A stretch of 64,000 bases of DNA from positions 62,001 through 126,000 of the forward strand of contig BDSI01000182.1 in the NCBI GenBank assembly GCA_003117195.1, given 5' to 3'. The DNA is from Eudorina sp. 2006-703-Eu-15. Taxonomy: Eukaryota; Chlorophyta; Chlorophyceae; Chlamydomonadales; Volvocaceae. Position 1 is the first letter of the stretch; every line of letters begins with the position of its first letter. The notes beneath the pieces were generated by a model that did no database searches, was not told the DNA's origin, and saw only the letters and a list, made by a program, of their open reading frames with translations. The position numbers and the translations under genes were made by a program. Below are positions 37,001 through 49,800 of the stretch, piece after piece.

Positions 37001-40000
37001 CAGCACCCTCGGCTCCATTTCTTGCACCCAATACAGTAGCTCGGCCCGTGGTATCCACGTGTCGATGTGTTGTGTGTGTATGTATGTGTGTGTGTTACAG
37101 AGAACTGAGCCGCGAGAAATGTGTGTGTGTAAAAGGTGTGTCTGTGTGTGTACCGTTGCGCCCCGGCCATGCGTCAGTATGTGTGCGGGTCCGACCCGCG
37201 GGGCACACAGCCCTCCCGCCCGCGCGCCCCCCCACGCGGCCCCCACATGCGGACCACTCCGCACCTGGTGTCCTCCGGCCAACGCCTCCTCTCCCCCGTG
37301 GGGCACCGGATCCTCCCCGAGCAGTCCGTGTCAGCTCAGGTTCCCTCCACCACTTAACACACACTCGCCGACTCGCGGCCCCCCTCCGGGTTCCCCCGCG
37401 TCCGTCCCTTGCCCCACCCCGCCTTCCCCCACCCCGCCTTCCCCCTCCCCGCCTCCCGCCACCCCGCCCCGCACCCGGACGTAGGTACAAGATCCGTGAG
37501 ACGCCCATCCTGGGCCGCCACAGCGTGGTGCTGCTGGCCAAGAACGTGTACAAGAAGACGCGCGTGGCCATCAAGTTCCACGCGGACCGGCGGCAGTACG
37601 AGCGCGAGAAGAACGCGCTGCTGTCGCTGTCCAACCTGCACGTGCCCGCGCTGGAGGAGCCGCTGGAGGGGCCGCAGCTGGCGGCGCTGGGGCTGCCGCC
37701 CGCGCTGGTGATGGAGGCGGGTCGCTGCACCCTGACGGAGTGGCTCAAGGGCGACAGCGGCGGCGGCGGTAAGGAGGCGCCCCTCGGCTCCGCGGTGGCG
37801 CCGCGGGACCTGCTGTCGCTCAAGGCGGCGCTGCACCAGATCCTGGCGGCGCTGGTGCACCTGCACAGCCGCCGGCTCGTGCACCGGGACATCAAACCCG
37901 CCAACATCATGTGGTGGGTGGGGCTGGGGGTGAGGTGGGGTGGGGTTGTGGAGGCGTGGGTGTGGGGAGCTGGGGGGGTGGGGCGGTGGGTGAGAGCTGT
38001 GGGTTGTCGGTGCGGGCGTGCCGGCGAGGTGGGGCCCCGAGCTTTGCTCTCAACGTGTCTCGGCGTTCTGGTGAGGGGGAGGGATCGAAAGGGATCATCG
38101 GGGGCGCGGGTGGGTGTGTCCGCATTCATCGGCGGCCCTGGGCAGCTGCTCCCGCGGCTCTGGCCAGTCCGTCCGTTCGGCACAGGCTTGGCGACGTGTA
38201 CGGGTACGGATGTACGGCGCACTCGTTAAGCCAGCCGGGGTGTCACTCACTTGTTATCTGGACGGGACGCTGGACACAACAGGTTCGAGGACGCGCACCG
38301 CTTCAAGCTGATCGACTTGGCGGAGTCGGCGGTGGCGGGCGAGGTGGCGCCGCCCTGCTGCACGCCGCTCTACTCGGCGCCCGAGCAGATCAAGGCGGCG
38401 TTGGAGGGCAGCGCCAGTGCGGCGGCGGTGACCCCCGCGGCGGACATGTGGGCGTTCGGCATCGTGGCCTACGAGGTGCTGTCGGGCGGCTGCCGCTTCT
38501 ACGGCCCCTCGCCGTCGCTCACGGAGGTCCTGGAGGCGGTGTTCGGCCACCGGCCGCTGCCCAGCGAGGGCGACAGCGCGCTGGCAGGGTTCGAGATGTC
38601 GCAGGTGCGTACGTGTGTGGGGGCTGGGCGGGGCCTGAACGGGCTGGCGGGGCTGGGAGGGGAGGGGGCGTGAGTGTGATGGGGGGGAAAGTTGATTTGG
38701 GGCAATTCGGTGACGTCGGTGAGGGGAAAGCATTTCGTGTGTTTGAGATGGAAGAAGGGGAGGGAGCAGGGCCGATACGGCGCCACCGTGGGTGGTGCGG
38801 CACGGTTGGTCAGGCAATGTACGGTGTCGCTGGGCGGTTGGTCGGTGTCCTGATTGGGCCGTTTGGTCATAAGAATGATGTGATAATTTAGTTTTGATTA
38901 TTTAATGTGAAATATATTGTTGATGAAAGTCGCAGTATCTGAGGGGCTCGACAAGCCGGTAGCGACGGCAGGTGCATGGAAGCTGCTTTCGCGGCTTGAA
39001 ACCGAAACCGAAAGAGCTTCTTTGGCGACTTTTTATTAACGCGTTGTCTTAAGATTTTTATTTGATAATAATTTTTATTAATAACTTGAAAGAAGTGGAG
39101 TTCATATCGTCATGGAGTGCAGTTCAACAGACCTACCTGGCTGGGCTTCTCGCCATGCACGTGTGTGGAATCTGACGCCGCCAACGCCCGGCGTTTCCTG
39201 GGCCGGCAATCGACATCGCCTCGAATTCATTCGCACAGCGCATGTGGCTGTCCGCATGGCTGACTGCGTTATTAATGAAGTCGGTCGGGTGTTTTCATTT
39301 TGATTTTTGATGTTGTGGATGCATCCAAACATGCCGTGCCGGCGCGATCCGGTCCCAGACCCCAATCGCAGTGCGCAGAACGTCAATCCAGCCCGATTTG
39401 CGTCAGCTGCATGTACATCACCAATCATCTCAATTGATCGGACGGATGCTGCCGTTGCGATGTTCGCGAGCAACACAACCCCAATGCACATCTCCTGAAT
39501 CTTGTTTCACGAAGCATACGTACTTGACACATACTTGCATGATGCTGACGTGTGTGGTACCCGCGCCGGCGCCAGGGGGATTTAAACCGCCCCTCACCCC
39601 TCTGATTGTCCTATCCTCCCACCCGCTCCCGATGCCGTCGCCGTCCCCATCCCTCAGTCTCGCGCGCCGCTCTGTGCTTTTGCAACCCACGCACCGATTG
39701 ATTGCTCCCCTCACGCTCTCCCCTCACCCGCCCCCTCCTCTTTCTTCTCCAAACTCGCCCTCTCAGGCCCGGCGGCTGATCTCCCACCTGGTGGTCCGCT
39801 CCCCCGCCCAGCGCTGGTCCGCCGCCACCTGCCACCGCAACGCGCTGTTCGCGTCCGGCGACGACACCGACCAGCGCGCCGCCAAGTGGGACTCGATGCT
39901 CAGCCGCATCACGGAGGTCCACAACACCGTGGCCATCACCACCGCCGAGATCCGCACCGCGCAGATGGCCATCAATCTGACCATCTGCGAGCCCACGCCC

Positions 40001-40666
40001 GCCAGCCCCGGCGGCAGCCCCCGCTACGACCGCCTCGCCTCCTCCGCCTCCTACGCCAGCACCTCCTCCGCCTCGGGTCCCCCTCGGCTCCACCACATGG
40101 ATTCCTCCCGCATCTCCCGCCGGGTGGCCTACCGCGAGGTTCCCATGCTGACCGACGACTGCCTCCCCGGCGAGCCCATCTATATGCTGCTCCTCCGCAA
40201 GACCTACCAGATCCGCATCACCGTCGCGCACGCCCGCGGCCTCAAGCTGGACATCTGCAACATCGAGCACCTGAAGCTGACGACGCCGGACAACCAGGTG
40301 CAGGTGCTGCCGCTGCGGCTGGAGACGGGTCTGCGGGACGGCGGCGTGGAGTACGTGGCGGAGTGGGACCCGAGCACCTCGAGGTCGCGGCACCTGCTGA
40401 TGGTGACGGCGACGGAGGGGCCCATCCAGCGCCGCGTGGTGTTCCTGAACGCGGAGCTGGTGGTGCAGCTGTCGGGCGTGGCGCAGCCCATGACGGTGAA
40501 TGCGATGCTGTATGTGGTGATTGAGAAGCAGAGCCTGAGGTACAGCATGGCGAAGCTGAAGCTGTGGAGCGCGGACCGGTGGAGCCAGGCGCCGCAGTGG
40601 ATGCGGGATGTGGCCAAGGGGACGATGGTGCTGGTCCGCGTGGCGGGCAACGTGGTGGGGGTGTGA
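31012..40666 (+). CDS. Receptor-like protein kinase: Cys-rich ectodomain, Pro-rich stalk, one TM, kinase, novel C-terminal domain
   Basis: The six exons are 31012-31404, 31654-33618, 33950-36933, 37485-37913, 38283-38604 and 39767-40666 (TGA). All phases match, giving 2,330 residues. Residues 87-99 are a hydrophobic signal anchor or signal peptide. A Cys-rich ectodomain (about 105-347, e.g. SRFCVRASPVGACGP, NPGCSQF) is followed by a Pro/Ser stalk to about 630, a membrane span (VGLLAGCGAVVAALLCCCSI) and basic YCRRNR. About 1,100 residues of Ser/Gly/Ala/Pro-rich cytoplasmic sequence lead to the kinase domain at about 1783-2060: VAIKF, HRDIKPANIM, YSAPEQI, DMWAFGIVAYEVLSGG. The glycine loop is degenerate (ILGRHSVVLLA) and DFG reads DLA (codons 38314-38322). 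A C-terminal domain of about 270 residues follows. The in-frame TAG at 36935 lies inside the donor gtaggg; splicing restores the frame as NKYKIRE. A classical pherophorin domain was not recognised. The start ATG is uncertain. Confidence 0.75.
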
Positions 40667-43600
40667 GGCGGCCCGTCCGCGTGTGTGTGTGTGTGTTTGA
40701 GGAGGGAGGGGGGGGAGGGGACGAAAGTTGTGGTGGAGGTGGGGGTGACAGGTGGGCAGGCGGAGTGGTTTCAATCCGCAGGGCCCGTGGGGAAGAGGAA
40801 GGGGGCCACATCGGTGGAAGATGTAGGGACAGGAAGGGAAGGAGGTGCTGCTGCTTGCATGCGCTCGGGAAGGCCGCAGTGCGCGGGATGGATGCAGGAG
40901 GCGAGGGCTGAAAGCTGGATGGTGTCGGTGCGCTGCTGTTTGGTTGAGGTTACGGCCGTTCGGCTCAGCAGCAGCAGATGCCTGTTGCCTGGTGCGTTGG
41001 TGTTGGTCGTTGGTGGTTGGTAGTTGGTGATCGGTGGTTGAACATCGGTTGTTCCCTTGGGTTGAAATCCGGGCGCCTGGGGCGGCGTGCGTGCGATTGC
41101 GGGATGAGGCTGCGGCAGTGATGTACAATCGTTCGTGCATGTACTGGTGCGTGGGGTATGTGCTGGGGGGTGGCGAAGCGATCGACGGACGCGAGCGAGC
41201 GTGCGCTCTGGAGGAGGAGGAGGAGGAGGCGGAGGCGTAGCCTCTCCTCCTCCCGCCTGCCGCCGCAGCGGCCCCAGCAGGTGGTGTGATCGGGCAGCCG
41301 CGTGCAGGGCTTGGCAGGCGGGCAGTGGGGCGTTTTTGAAGGCCTCCCTTTTAATAGGTTGTGAGTGAAGATCGTTTACAGGGCGGTTGCTAGGATGTAC
41401 GGCAACAAAGGATATACAGTTGGTCGCCGACGGGCGACAGATGTGCCGTACCGTGTAGGGGGCGTCTCACCGGTTCGGTCGTGAGCATATGAGTGTGGAG
41501 AGAGAACAGCGATTGAAAACCCCGACATGGGGCGCATGTGGGCAGAGGGGTGTACCGGGGGCAGGCCGGCAGGGGCTAGGGGCAGGGGGCATAGAAGAAA
41601 GAGCACTATCGAATCAGTTTCTGCGGCGGCATCGGAGGATATGCCTTGAGCATGGAAGTTTGCGGTGGCCGAGTCGGCGGGTCGAGGTGGGGCCACGGCG
41701 GTGGCTGCCGCTTCCATGACAACACACACGCTGGGCCGGTGCTGCCGTGTTGGGCAGCCCCGTCCTCACCCCTTACCTCGCCTCACCTCGCCGCCCCGCC
41801 GGTGTTTCGGGGCGCAGGCCGTCGCCGGCTTAAACAACGCGAGAGAAGATGTATTGCCCCTTCGTAGCTGTAGTTTGGTTGTATCCTCCTGCGCACGCGG
41901 CACATGTACTAAAGCGCGAGGTCCTCTCCCTCTCTCACGATGCGGATGGAAGTGGGGCGGAATGGCGGGGCGGATCTGGGCGATAGCCGCAGGTACTGGA
42001 GGCGAAAATCAATGTCGCGTAGCGAAGCAGAGGGAGGCGCCGCCTGAGCGCCTCCCATGGGTGCGGCTCGGAAGGGAGGACGGGAGGGAGGTTGGGTTGC
42101 GGACGAATGGAAGGAGATTTTACTCCTCCTCTGCGGCGAGAGCTTACATACATTCCCCACGTGATGCTTGACGGGCGGGGCGGTGCAGTCAGTCCCGGCT
42201 GGCGAGCAGACCGCAGCCGATCGTGTCCAACAAGCTTCCATTCCATATATCACGGTTGCGGTGCAACTGAAGCTGGGGGGGGCCACTGCAGCCGTAGCGG
42301 GATAGTGCGCGGGGTCCAGCTGTCCGGAGCTGCCCGGAGGCAGCATACGGGACTTATACGGCGATGGCGCTGTAGGGTATATCGCGGTATGGGATGGACA
42401 CTAGGGCAGGTGCGCCGGCGGTAGGAAGGGGGCAGCGCAGGCGGTAGGAAGTGGTCTCTGCTTGTCGCTGTGCGCTACATGTGAGCTTTGCTCTAGGGTT
42501 TGGGCTTGGGCTGGGTGCTGCCCGTCCGTGGTGTGATGTGGGGATGCCCGGGGGACCGGCGGGTGAGATTGGACTTAAAGGGGGCTGGGCACCGCTTGCG
42601 GCAGTTGTCTGCCCCGTGCCCCGGATTCAGGTCTGGGTCCTCGGGTCCTGAGGTGCGGGTTGTGCTGTGGGGTGACGGCGGGCGAGGATTGGGACGGGGA
42701 CGGAGAGGGCGGGTGTGATGATGATGGTGGGTGATGAGGGGGGTCGCGACGCCGCTCTGTCCAGGTCGCATTCTGAACAGCATGCAAGTCGTGTGTCGGT
42801 GCCCCGACACGCGGCGGGGGCCAGCGGCATGTAGACCACAACAACGACAAGATCAACACAAGACCCACACGACACGCCACCACCACCACCACCCAGCTGC
42901 AGCAGCTGGAAGGTGAAGAAGATCCGTGTGTGTGTGTGTGAGTATGTATATGTGCGAGTCGGACGCGCCATCCCACGGCCGTTTGCCGCTGTGTTGCGTT
43001 GCGCTGCGTGCCCGTATCCTGCCCCTGCCCCTCATGCCGGGGCGATAGCGCGCTGCGCTGAGCGACCTCCCGGCGGCGGCGGTTGTGGATGTGTTCCTCC
43101 ATACGCGTGCGCTTACCCCGGGAGGAGGGGCCGTGCGGAGGGGGAGCAAAGGATGCGGCCCTGGCCTTGTACGACGATGACCCCGGCCGACGGGAACCTT
43201 GGGAGGGCGGGACAGCGTGCTGTTCAGCCTCACCGACCAGTGAGTGGTGGTTGAGGCCGCCAAAGACGCAGAGCCGGCCGGGCGGCCGGGTAGCCCTTGC
43301 CCGAGGTGCGGTGCCGTGCGATGGCGCTCTGGCGGGGCGGGGTGCTCGCGCCCTTGTTGTTCTTCCGTGCCCGTGCCCGTGCCGAGGAATGGAGCATAAG
43401 TGGCGTCGCATCGGGATGGGTTGGGTTGGTTGGGGTCCGGGGAAGCGAAGGGGTTTGAGCCAGGGCGTGTAGGCGACCACTGGCGCGGCTTGACGGGGCA
43501 GCCGGGGCTCGCTTGTTGTGTTGTCTTTGATGTTACACTGCACCTGCACACCATGACCAGCAGCGACAACGCTGCATCAAGCCCTCCAACCCGGGCGCGC

Positions 43601-46600
43601 GACCCGAGCCCGGGGGTCTCTCGACACACCAGGGTGCGAAGCTCGCCCTGTCGTTCGGTGTCCGGTGGGTGGAGAGGTCTCCGGGAGCCGCTGCCGGACC
43701 TTTGGCTGGACGCTCGTGTTCGGCGGCTCTGCCCAACGGAGGTTGCAGGCGGTGGGTGTGGAGAAGGGTTCTCAGGTTGAAGGACGGCCAGCTCTGTCCC
43801 GTTGGGGTTTATGAACGCGCGCCGTATGTACGCGCCCCGTGTCGGGTTGCAGGTTGACCTCTGTGTGCGCATGTGTGTGTACGCGTGCGGGAATGCCGCG
43901 CGGCATTCCAATGCAGCCGAAATGGTTGAGGGAAAAGCGCGCGGTGTCATGCACGCTGGGACGTGCCTGAGGAGGAAAGAAAATAGGACATGACGGTTTC
44001 TTTCGGCGTGGCGTGCGCGCGGCTGTCGTTGTGCCGCTGTCACCGTCCGCGTTGACCAACCGATTCTGACGGGTCTCACGGGGAGGGGCACGTAGTACGT
44101 ATTACGTCTGCGGCATGTGTGCGACTCGGCGTGAAACCGGGACTGCAGGCTTATCATCTCCGCGATCAGAGCCATCACCCCACAACGGTCCAGCTTCTGC
44201 CGACCAGCGCAATTGTGGGACCCGTCGGTCGCTGGATGTGCCGCGATTCGTGTTCCAAGGGGTTGCCGATTCTGGAGGTGTGTGTGTTTGTGCATCTGAG
44301 AGGCTGCGCTGCGGACCGCGCCCGTGTGTTTCCTCGCTCGCTGTGCGACCACCGTCGGGGCGCACGGGGCACGTCGCGTCCTGGACGCCTGAGCCGCCGT
44401 CTGATAGGCTGCAACTACCCTCCCGGCTGATTTTGTTTCTTGCCCCGTCCTGAAAACCCTAAGTTCATACAGCCACCGTTCGTGGAAGTTTCGAAGCGCG
44501 CGATGGCATTTTGGGCGGGCGCCAGTGCTGTTCCCTCTTGGCTCTCCTTGTTGACTCCTCGGCGTTGTCGGCTGCGTGCCAGAGCAGGGGAGGGACGGTG
44601 CTCTCGCTCTGAGCGCACTGCCTCTCTCGTCAGGCGGGACGATCTTTGCGTTGCAGGTGCTTGGTGTAGCGGGTTCTGACCCGGAGGTCGACATCATGCT
44701 GTTGTTGTTGCTGCTGCTGTTGCTGCTACCACCACCTGGCGTGGCCTCTCGGAGCTCCGGGCTGGCTTCGGCGGATGACTCTTGCCTCGCCTCGGGGCGG
44801 TTTTGTTGAATTGGGTGGCGGAGATGGACTTGCGGCTACGGTACATACCGGGGGTGCGGTCGGCCTCGGTTTGACGGGACGGGATGAATGGCTTGTTTGG
44901 CTGGCGGGGTGGACAGGTAGGTGTGCGCGGAAGGATGGGGCGGAAGGATTGTCTCGGAACCATCCGTCCCTCGAGGGCATCCCCATCATCATCCTCATCA
45001 TCATTAGGGGGGAGGCAGGGCGGACTGGTGGCCTCCAGACTGCCAGGCGGGTCGGAAGCGGTGGTCCGTGGCATGTGGAGATGTGGTGGGTCGTTGGGAC
45101 GACACCTTGCTTAGGATTTTAGATGTGCAGTCGCCGGTAGCGGATGTGTACTACAGTGATTTACGCGTGCAGTCGCCGGTAGCGGATGTGTACTACAGTG
45201 ATTTACGCAACAGGTGTTGGCCACTTAAGAAGTTGTTGGCAGTGCGTCGCAGGAAGGCGTTGCCCAGTTTAGCTTGCCGGTCGAACGAACTGTCGTTTGG
45301 CGCACCCCGGCTCGTACCGGGAAGCCTTGCCCCCCCCCCGGGGGCACTGTCGTCGATTATAGCGCATTGAGGCAGCAGGTGCCCTTGGAGAGATTCGATT
45401 CGCTTTGCAAGCTTGAAACGGCGGCTCCCCCGTAAACGGCCAAGGCAGGGGTGCCGTCCGCGAATACTTGGGCTGCGTTTCTTGGACTTGAATTCACATG
45501 GAGCAGGGTTGAAGATCGCCGCTAGCGTACCGTATGCGGGCGGCGGACAGGCGCGGTGTCGGTCGGTCGGTTGGGTGTCTAGGCTGCCGCTGGACATCGG
45601 TCGAGATCGCCCCGAGCGCTGCAGCGCCCAACGGGTACATAGCCGTCTGGTGCGGTGAGGAACGAAAGACGTGGATTGCACGCGCGCTCTGCGATACTCA
45701 TTACTAGATTCCCCAACACTGTAATCTTGGACGGCGTCGGCGGTGGCCTGCTCTTTTGGATGAGATGTTGAGATCTCGCGCACAGCTGTGGTGGTGAGGT
45801 GTTGTGCGACCAGCAAGCACAATCTGCCTCACTGCCAGACGCGCAATCCTCTGCGCAACGCGACGACCTGAAAGCGACTGAGCCCGAAGTTGAGGAGTAT
45901 CCGGGCGGAAGTGTCAGCAGGTACCTCACGACCTGAACTGAGCAGCTGACCCATGCAGCGGCGACACGCCGCCACAATGAGGCGGCCGGGAGTCCCGCGG
46001 GTGCTCTTATGCGGCTCAACTGCTGGAGGCCCTCTGGGCCGCCACGTTAGACCTCTCCATGTTCGAGGCCCAAGGACCCGTTATGTGCGGCAAGTGACGG
46101 ACTCGCGGGCACTGCCATCGTGGGACGCGTGTGACGGCGAGAGAGTGATGACACCCGAGTGAACACGAACGGCTGACCTGCAGCAATCCAGCGCAGGGGC
46201 AAACTGCGGATATGCCGCACAAGACTGAGCAGTTATGTATTAAACGACGGCGTGTGATTTCCGTTCCGTAATTATTGCGGCAACGCTGCATGAAGGGGAG
46301 AAGAGAACCGGCTTTGTCATACGGTATGCAGTCATGTGACATGCGACGGCGCGCTTTCATTAAAAAACATCACAAAACAGCTTGTAAGTTTGCATAACTC
46401 AAATTATCCCAATCGTTCGCTTCGTCCGTTGTAGCCTTGCAGCATCAGTCATGCTTGTTGCATCTTGGACGTACGAACCGTCGGTCGCTATGGCAACGCG
46501 AAAAGGTTTGTGAATAGTAACGCATTTCACCACACGAATGGAATCAGCAGCCAAAATTAACTCTAATTCACAATCCTGATTCATGCCGAAGATTAACAGG

Positions 46601-46807
46601 CAGGTGTAACCCTTTGTAACTCTATTCGGTTGCCCGCGGCAACCAGCAACTCGCTGCTACAGGAAGCGAGAAATGCTGATAAAATTCTGCGCTATGTGAA
46701 TTGGTTTGAAACTTCTTGTGGGAATGGCACATGACGCCACGCGCTCCCATTTAGTGCGCCTGTCGTGCCGAGCCATGGCTGACGAATAATGCCACTAAGA
46801 AACAGTC
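40667..46807. other. Long intergenic region with no confident gene
   Basis: Six kilobases downstream of the kinase gene with no supported gene. No plus-strand TGTAA was seen before 45719, so the 3' end of the kinase transcript is unknown. The minus strand is open for 614 codons (44697-42853) but shows no family, no volvocine-like composition and no introns, so it is not called. At 44694-44730 a CTG/TTG run could encode a string of leucines. A plus-strand stretch ending at a good donor at 45920 (about 45790-45920, encoding KATEPEVEEYPGG) could be an exon, but no partner in phase was found. A 42-bp perfect duplication is at 45125. Confidence 0.5.
45125..45208. repeat. Perfect tandem duplication of 42 bp
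   Basis: Positions 45125-45166 and 45167-45208 are identical (gtgcagtcgccggtagcgga start, gtgatttacgc end). Perfect identity points to a recent event. Confidence 0.95.
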
Positions 46808-49800
46808 ATGGTCGCCTTTGCCCGCGAACTAACATCTCTCAACGCCTTCGGGGTCACATTCAGCACCGTCAGCGTACTCTTCGTCTTCTCATCGGGTGCG
46901 GTTTGAGATCACGCTCTGCGCCCGGATCCCGTAAGGTGGCGGCAAGCGGCCCCGCCTCCATAGTGCCACATCCTGTCCCCAGTGGCCCATCTCTGCAGCC
47001 CATCACCCTGGAATCCTGGATGCATCCCCTCATCCCCACATCCCCACATCCCCACATCCCCACATCCCCACATCCCCACATCCCCACATCCCCACATCCC
47101 CACATCCCCACATCCCCACATATCCAGACCGCACCTTACCTCCGCCCACGCATAGACAGACATCTTGCCAGTTTCATAGACATCTTCCCCAGGGGCCCTT
47201 CCATCCCTCAGAAACCCCCGCGACGGCGATGCCACCCACCGTGCTGACCCCCTCCAGAGCCCCTGCGCCATGCCTTCCTCCACGGGGGCCCGGTTCTCAT
47301 GGTGTGGGGCTGGCTGCTGGTGTCGGCTCTGAGCGTGGTCACGGCGGTGTGCCTGGCGGAGATGGCGGCGTGTATGCCCGCGGCGGTGGGCTCTCTGTAC
47401 TTCTTCACGGCCAGGTTGGCGCCCTGGTGAGTACGGCAGCATGGCAGTACGGCAATACGACAGTACGGCAGCATACTTTAACGGATGTACGATTAGTGTG
47501 CTCGGGGTCATGAAAGACAGGGGCAGGCTGTGGGCATGTGAACAACTGAACATGCGGGGCGTTACCGGTTGGTGTGCAGTCAGGGGTTAGTTAAGTGGTT
47601 GGGTGGGAGCTGGGAGGGGGCTTTGGGAGGCACGGGGGGCTTTCCCAAGGGCTCAGAGCCGACCGCACCGGCTGTCCGTGCATACACGCGGCACATCTCG
47701 CGCGGCCAGAATCTTGGCCTTTCATTTCCCGCCCACTGTGGACGTCCGAGACGGCAGCCCCTTCTCTCTTCCTCCCCTTCACCTTTCCACGGCAGTGCGG
47801 CCGCATCGCCTGATAGTTGCAACCACCCAACCACCTAACCAACCAACCACGCGACCACAGTGGCTTTTGTATGCCCCCCACTTACGGTACTCGTTCCACC
47901 CCTGACAGGCACAGCAAGGCCCTGGCCACCTGGATCGCCGCCTGGGCCAATTTGCTGGCGGCCCTGGGCACCACCGCCACCTACGCGCTGGTGACCACCC
48001 GCACCATCGGGACGGCGGTCAGGCTGGCGCGCATCTCCTCGTCACCGCTGCCGTACAATCCTTGTGAGTCACCCTCAATACTGCTATGCTGCGTGCTGTG
48101 CGCTGTGGGGGATGTGGGATGTGTGAGATGCGTCAGGTTTGTGAGATGACCTCCCAGGGTGTGGGGTCCCGCCTATCCCCCCGACGGCACTTTGCTTGTG
48201 TGCGGTGTCGTCCCCGAGCCGCAGTCAACGCCCCCTGGCTGAAGGATGGTCCGCTCCCCCGTCCCCCCTTCTGTCACCCGCCCCATCCCTCCCCCGCCCC
48301 TCCCTGCCGGCTGCCTCGCGGCCTCTGTACGGCCTGTTGTGGGCCCCCTTGTTGGTAGACGACACGTCGTACAGCCTGACCCTGGTGCACGAGTTCAGTA
48401 TCTACTGCGCAGTTCTGCTGTCCTGGATGGGGCTGGTTTCGGCGCCGTTGGCGGTCACGGCGGGCTTCATCACGGGCTCATCGCTTTGGCAGGTGCGCTC
48501 TGCAAGGCGGCGGCGGCGGCGCGGTATCGCCGCGAGCTGTGGGGTGCGGGATGGGACCGGGAGGTGGCGTGTGGCGGACCCCTAGAGTTGCAGCGGAAGC
48601 AGCAGCGGAAGCAGCAGGGGAAGCGGGCATTCCCCAACCTGCTACCCTCCTTAAGCGTGGATTTCTGGTGTGCCACCTCGTTGAAAGGCCCATGTCCCTG
48701 CCTCCCCTTTCCTCCGGTGCCTCATTCTGACCCCCTCCCTCCGGTGGCGGGGGGCTCCGCCGCTCCGCTCTCAGCTGGTCGGCGGCGGGGCGCTGTTCGG
48801 GTCGTTGCTGGCGCTGTCGCCTCGACGGCAGTCCCTGGGCTTCGTGCTGAGCGGCTGGTACGTGATGTACGTCATTGTCGTACCGCGCGCCGCGCGGACG
48901 TACGGCTGCGCGTGTACACGTGCCCCGGGGGTTACAGATCACGGACAGATTACCGTACACATCCCACCGTGCGTGCTGTTTAGTAAACGTATACCCTGCG
49001 TATTACGTATACCGTACCACAGCCTCGGGGAGAAACACGCCGCAAGTCCGCTGGTGCTTGGTTTCAACTTGCCACCCGCTTTCCCACACTCGCCACCTCA
49101 GCCGCTTACCCTGTGTCGTCCTATTGTTACTATCATTCTTAAGGATGTTACAGCGGACCCCGCGGGTCATCGGCCTATAGGGTTCTCATCGCCGTCGTAC
49201 CCTCATCACCACCCACCTTCAGGGTGGACACGCACGACAGCACGAGGAGTACGGGAGCGCTGCACGACGTGCCGTACGACGTGTTCGTGGGTTTACTGTT
49301 CCCCATCACCGCCTTGACGGGGTGAGCCGCCCTCCTGCCCCCGGTGGTGGTGGTGGTGGTGGGGTGTGTCGTATGTGAGAAATGTGATAGGGGAAGGCGG
49401 GCGCGAGATGGCCTGGGGCGGTGGCTGTGAGGCGGCGGATGGGGCCGCCGCACGGTTCAGGCGGGAACAGGTCGGGGCGGGGCACGCCGGGTCACGAAGC
49501 GCCTCTGGGGCCAGCTACAGCGTACAGCTACAGCAGACAGCTACAGCAGACAGCTACAGCATACAGCTACAGCCCCATTTAGGCTGTAACAGCCGGCACG
49601 GGCAAGCTCCCTAGGACCCCAGCCGGGGACGACCCGAAGGCGCTGGCAGCTCCCATGTCAGCTCCAGGGGGCCGCAGCTGCAGCCGGAGCACGGGCACCG
49701 AACGGGTTGTGGTCCCGACCGGCATTACGTACGGTACGGTGCCGTAAGGTAAGGTCGTCGTGTTTCCTGGACGAGCAGAAGCTGCTGAGAAGCTCCCGCC

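Noticed and set aside
39611..41140. 509-codon minus-strand frame rich in His and Arg
   Set aside because: It covers the last kinase exon in antisense. The plus frame continues the kinase domain (RSPAQRWSAAT) and splices in phase.
44694..44809. Leucine-rich frame resembling a signal peptide
   Set aside because: It arises from a CTG/TTG microsatellite and leads into no recognisable protein.
47034..47121. Regular short repeats considered as a CRISPR-like array
   Set aside because: The units are 8 bp without spacers, i.e. a minisatellite in an intron of a eukaryotic gene.
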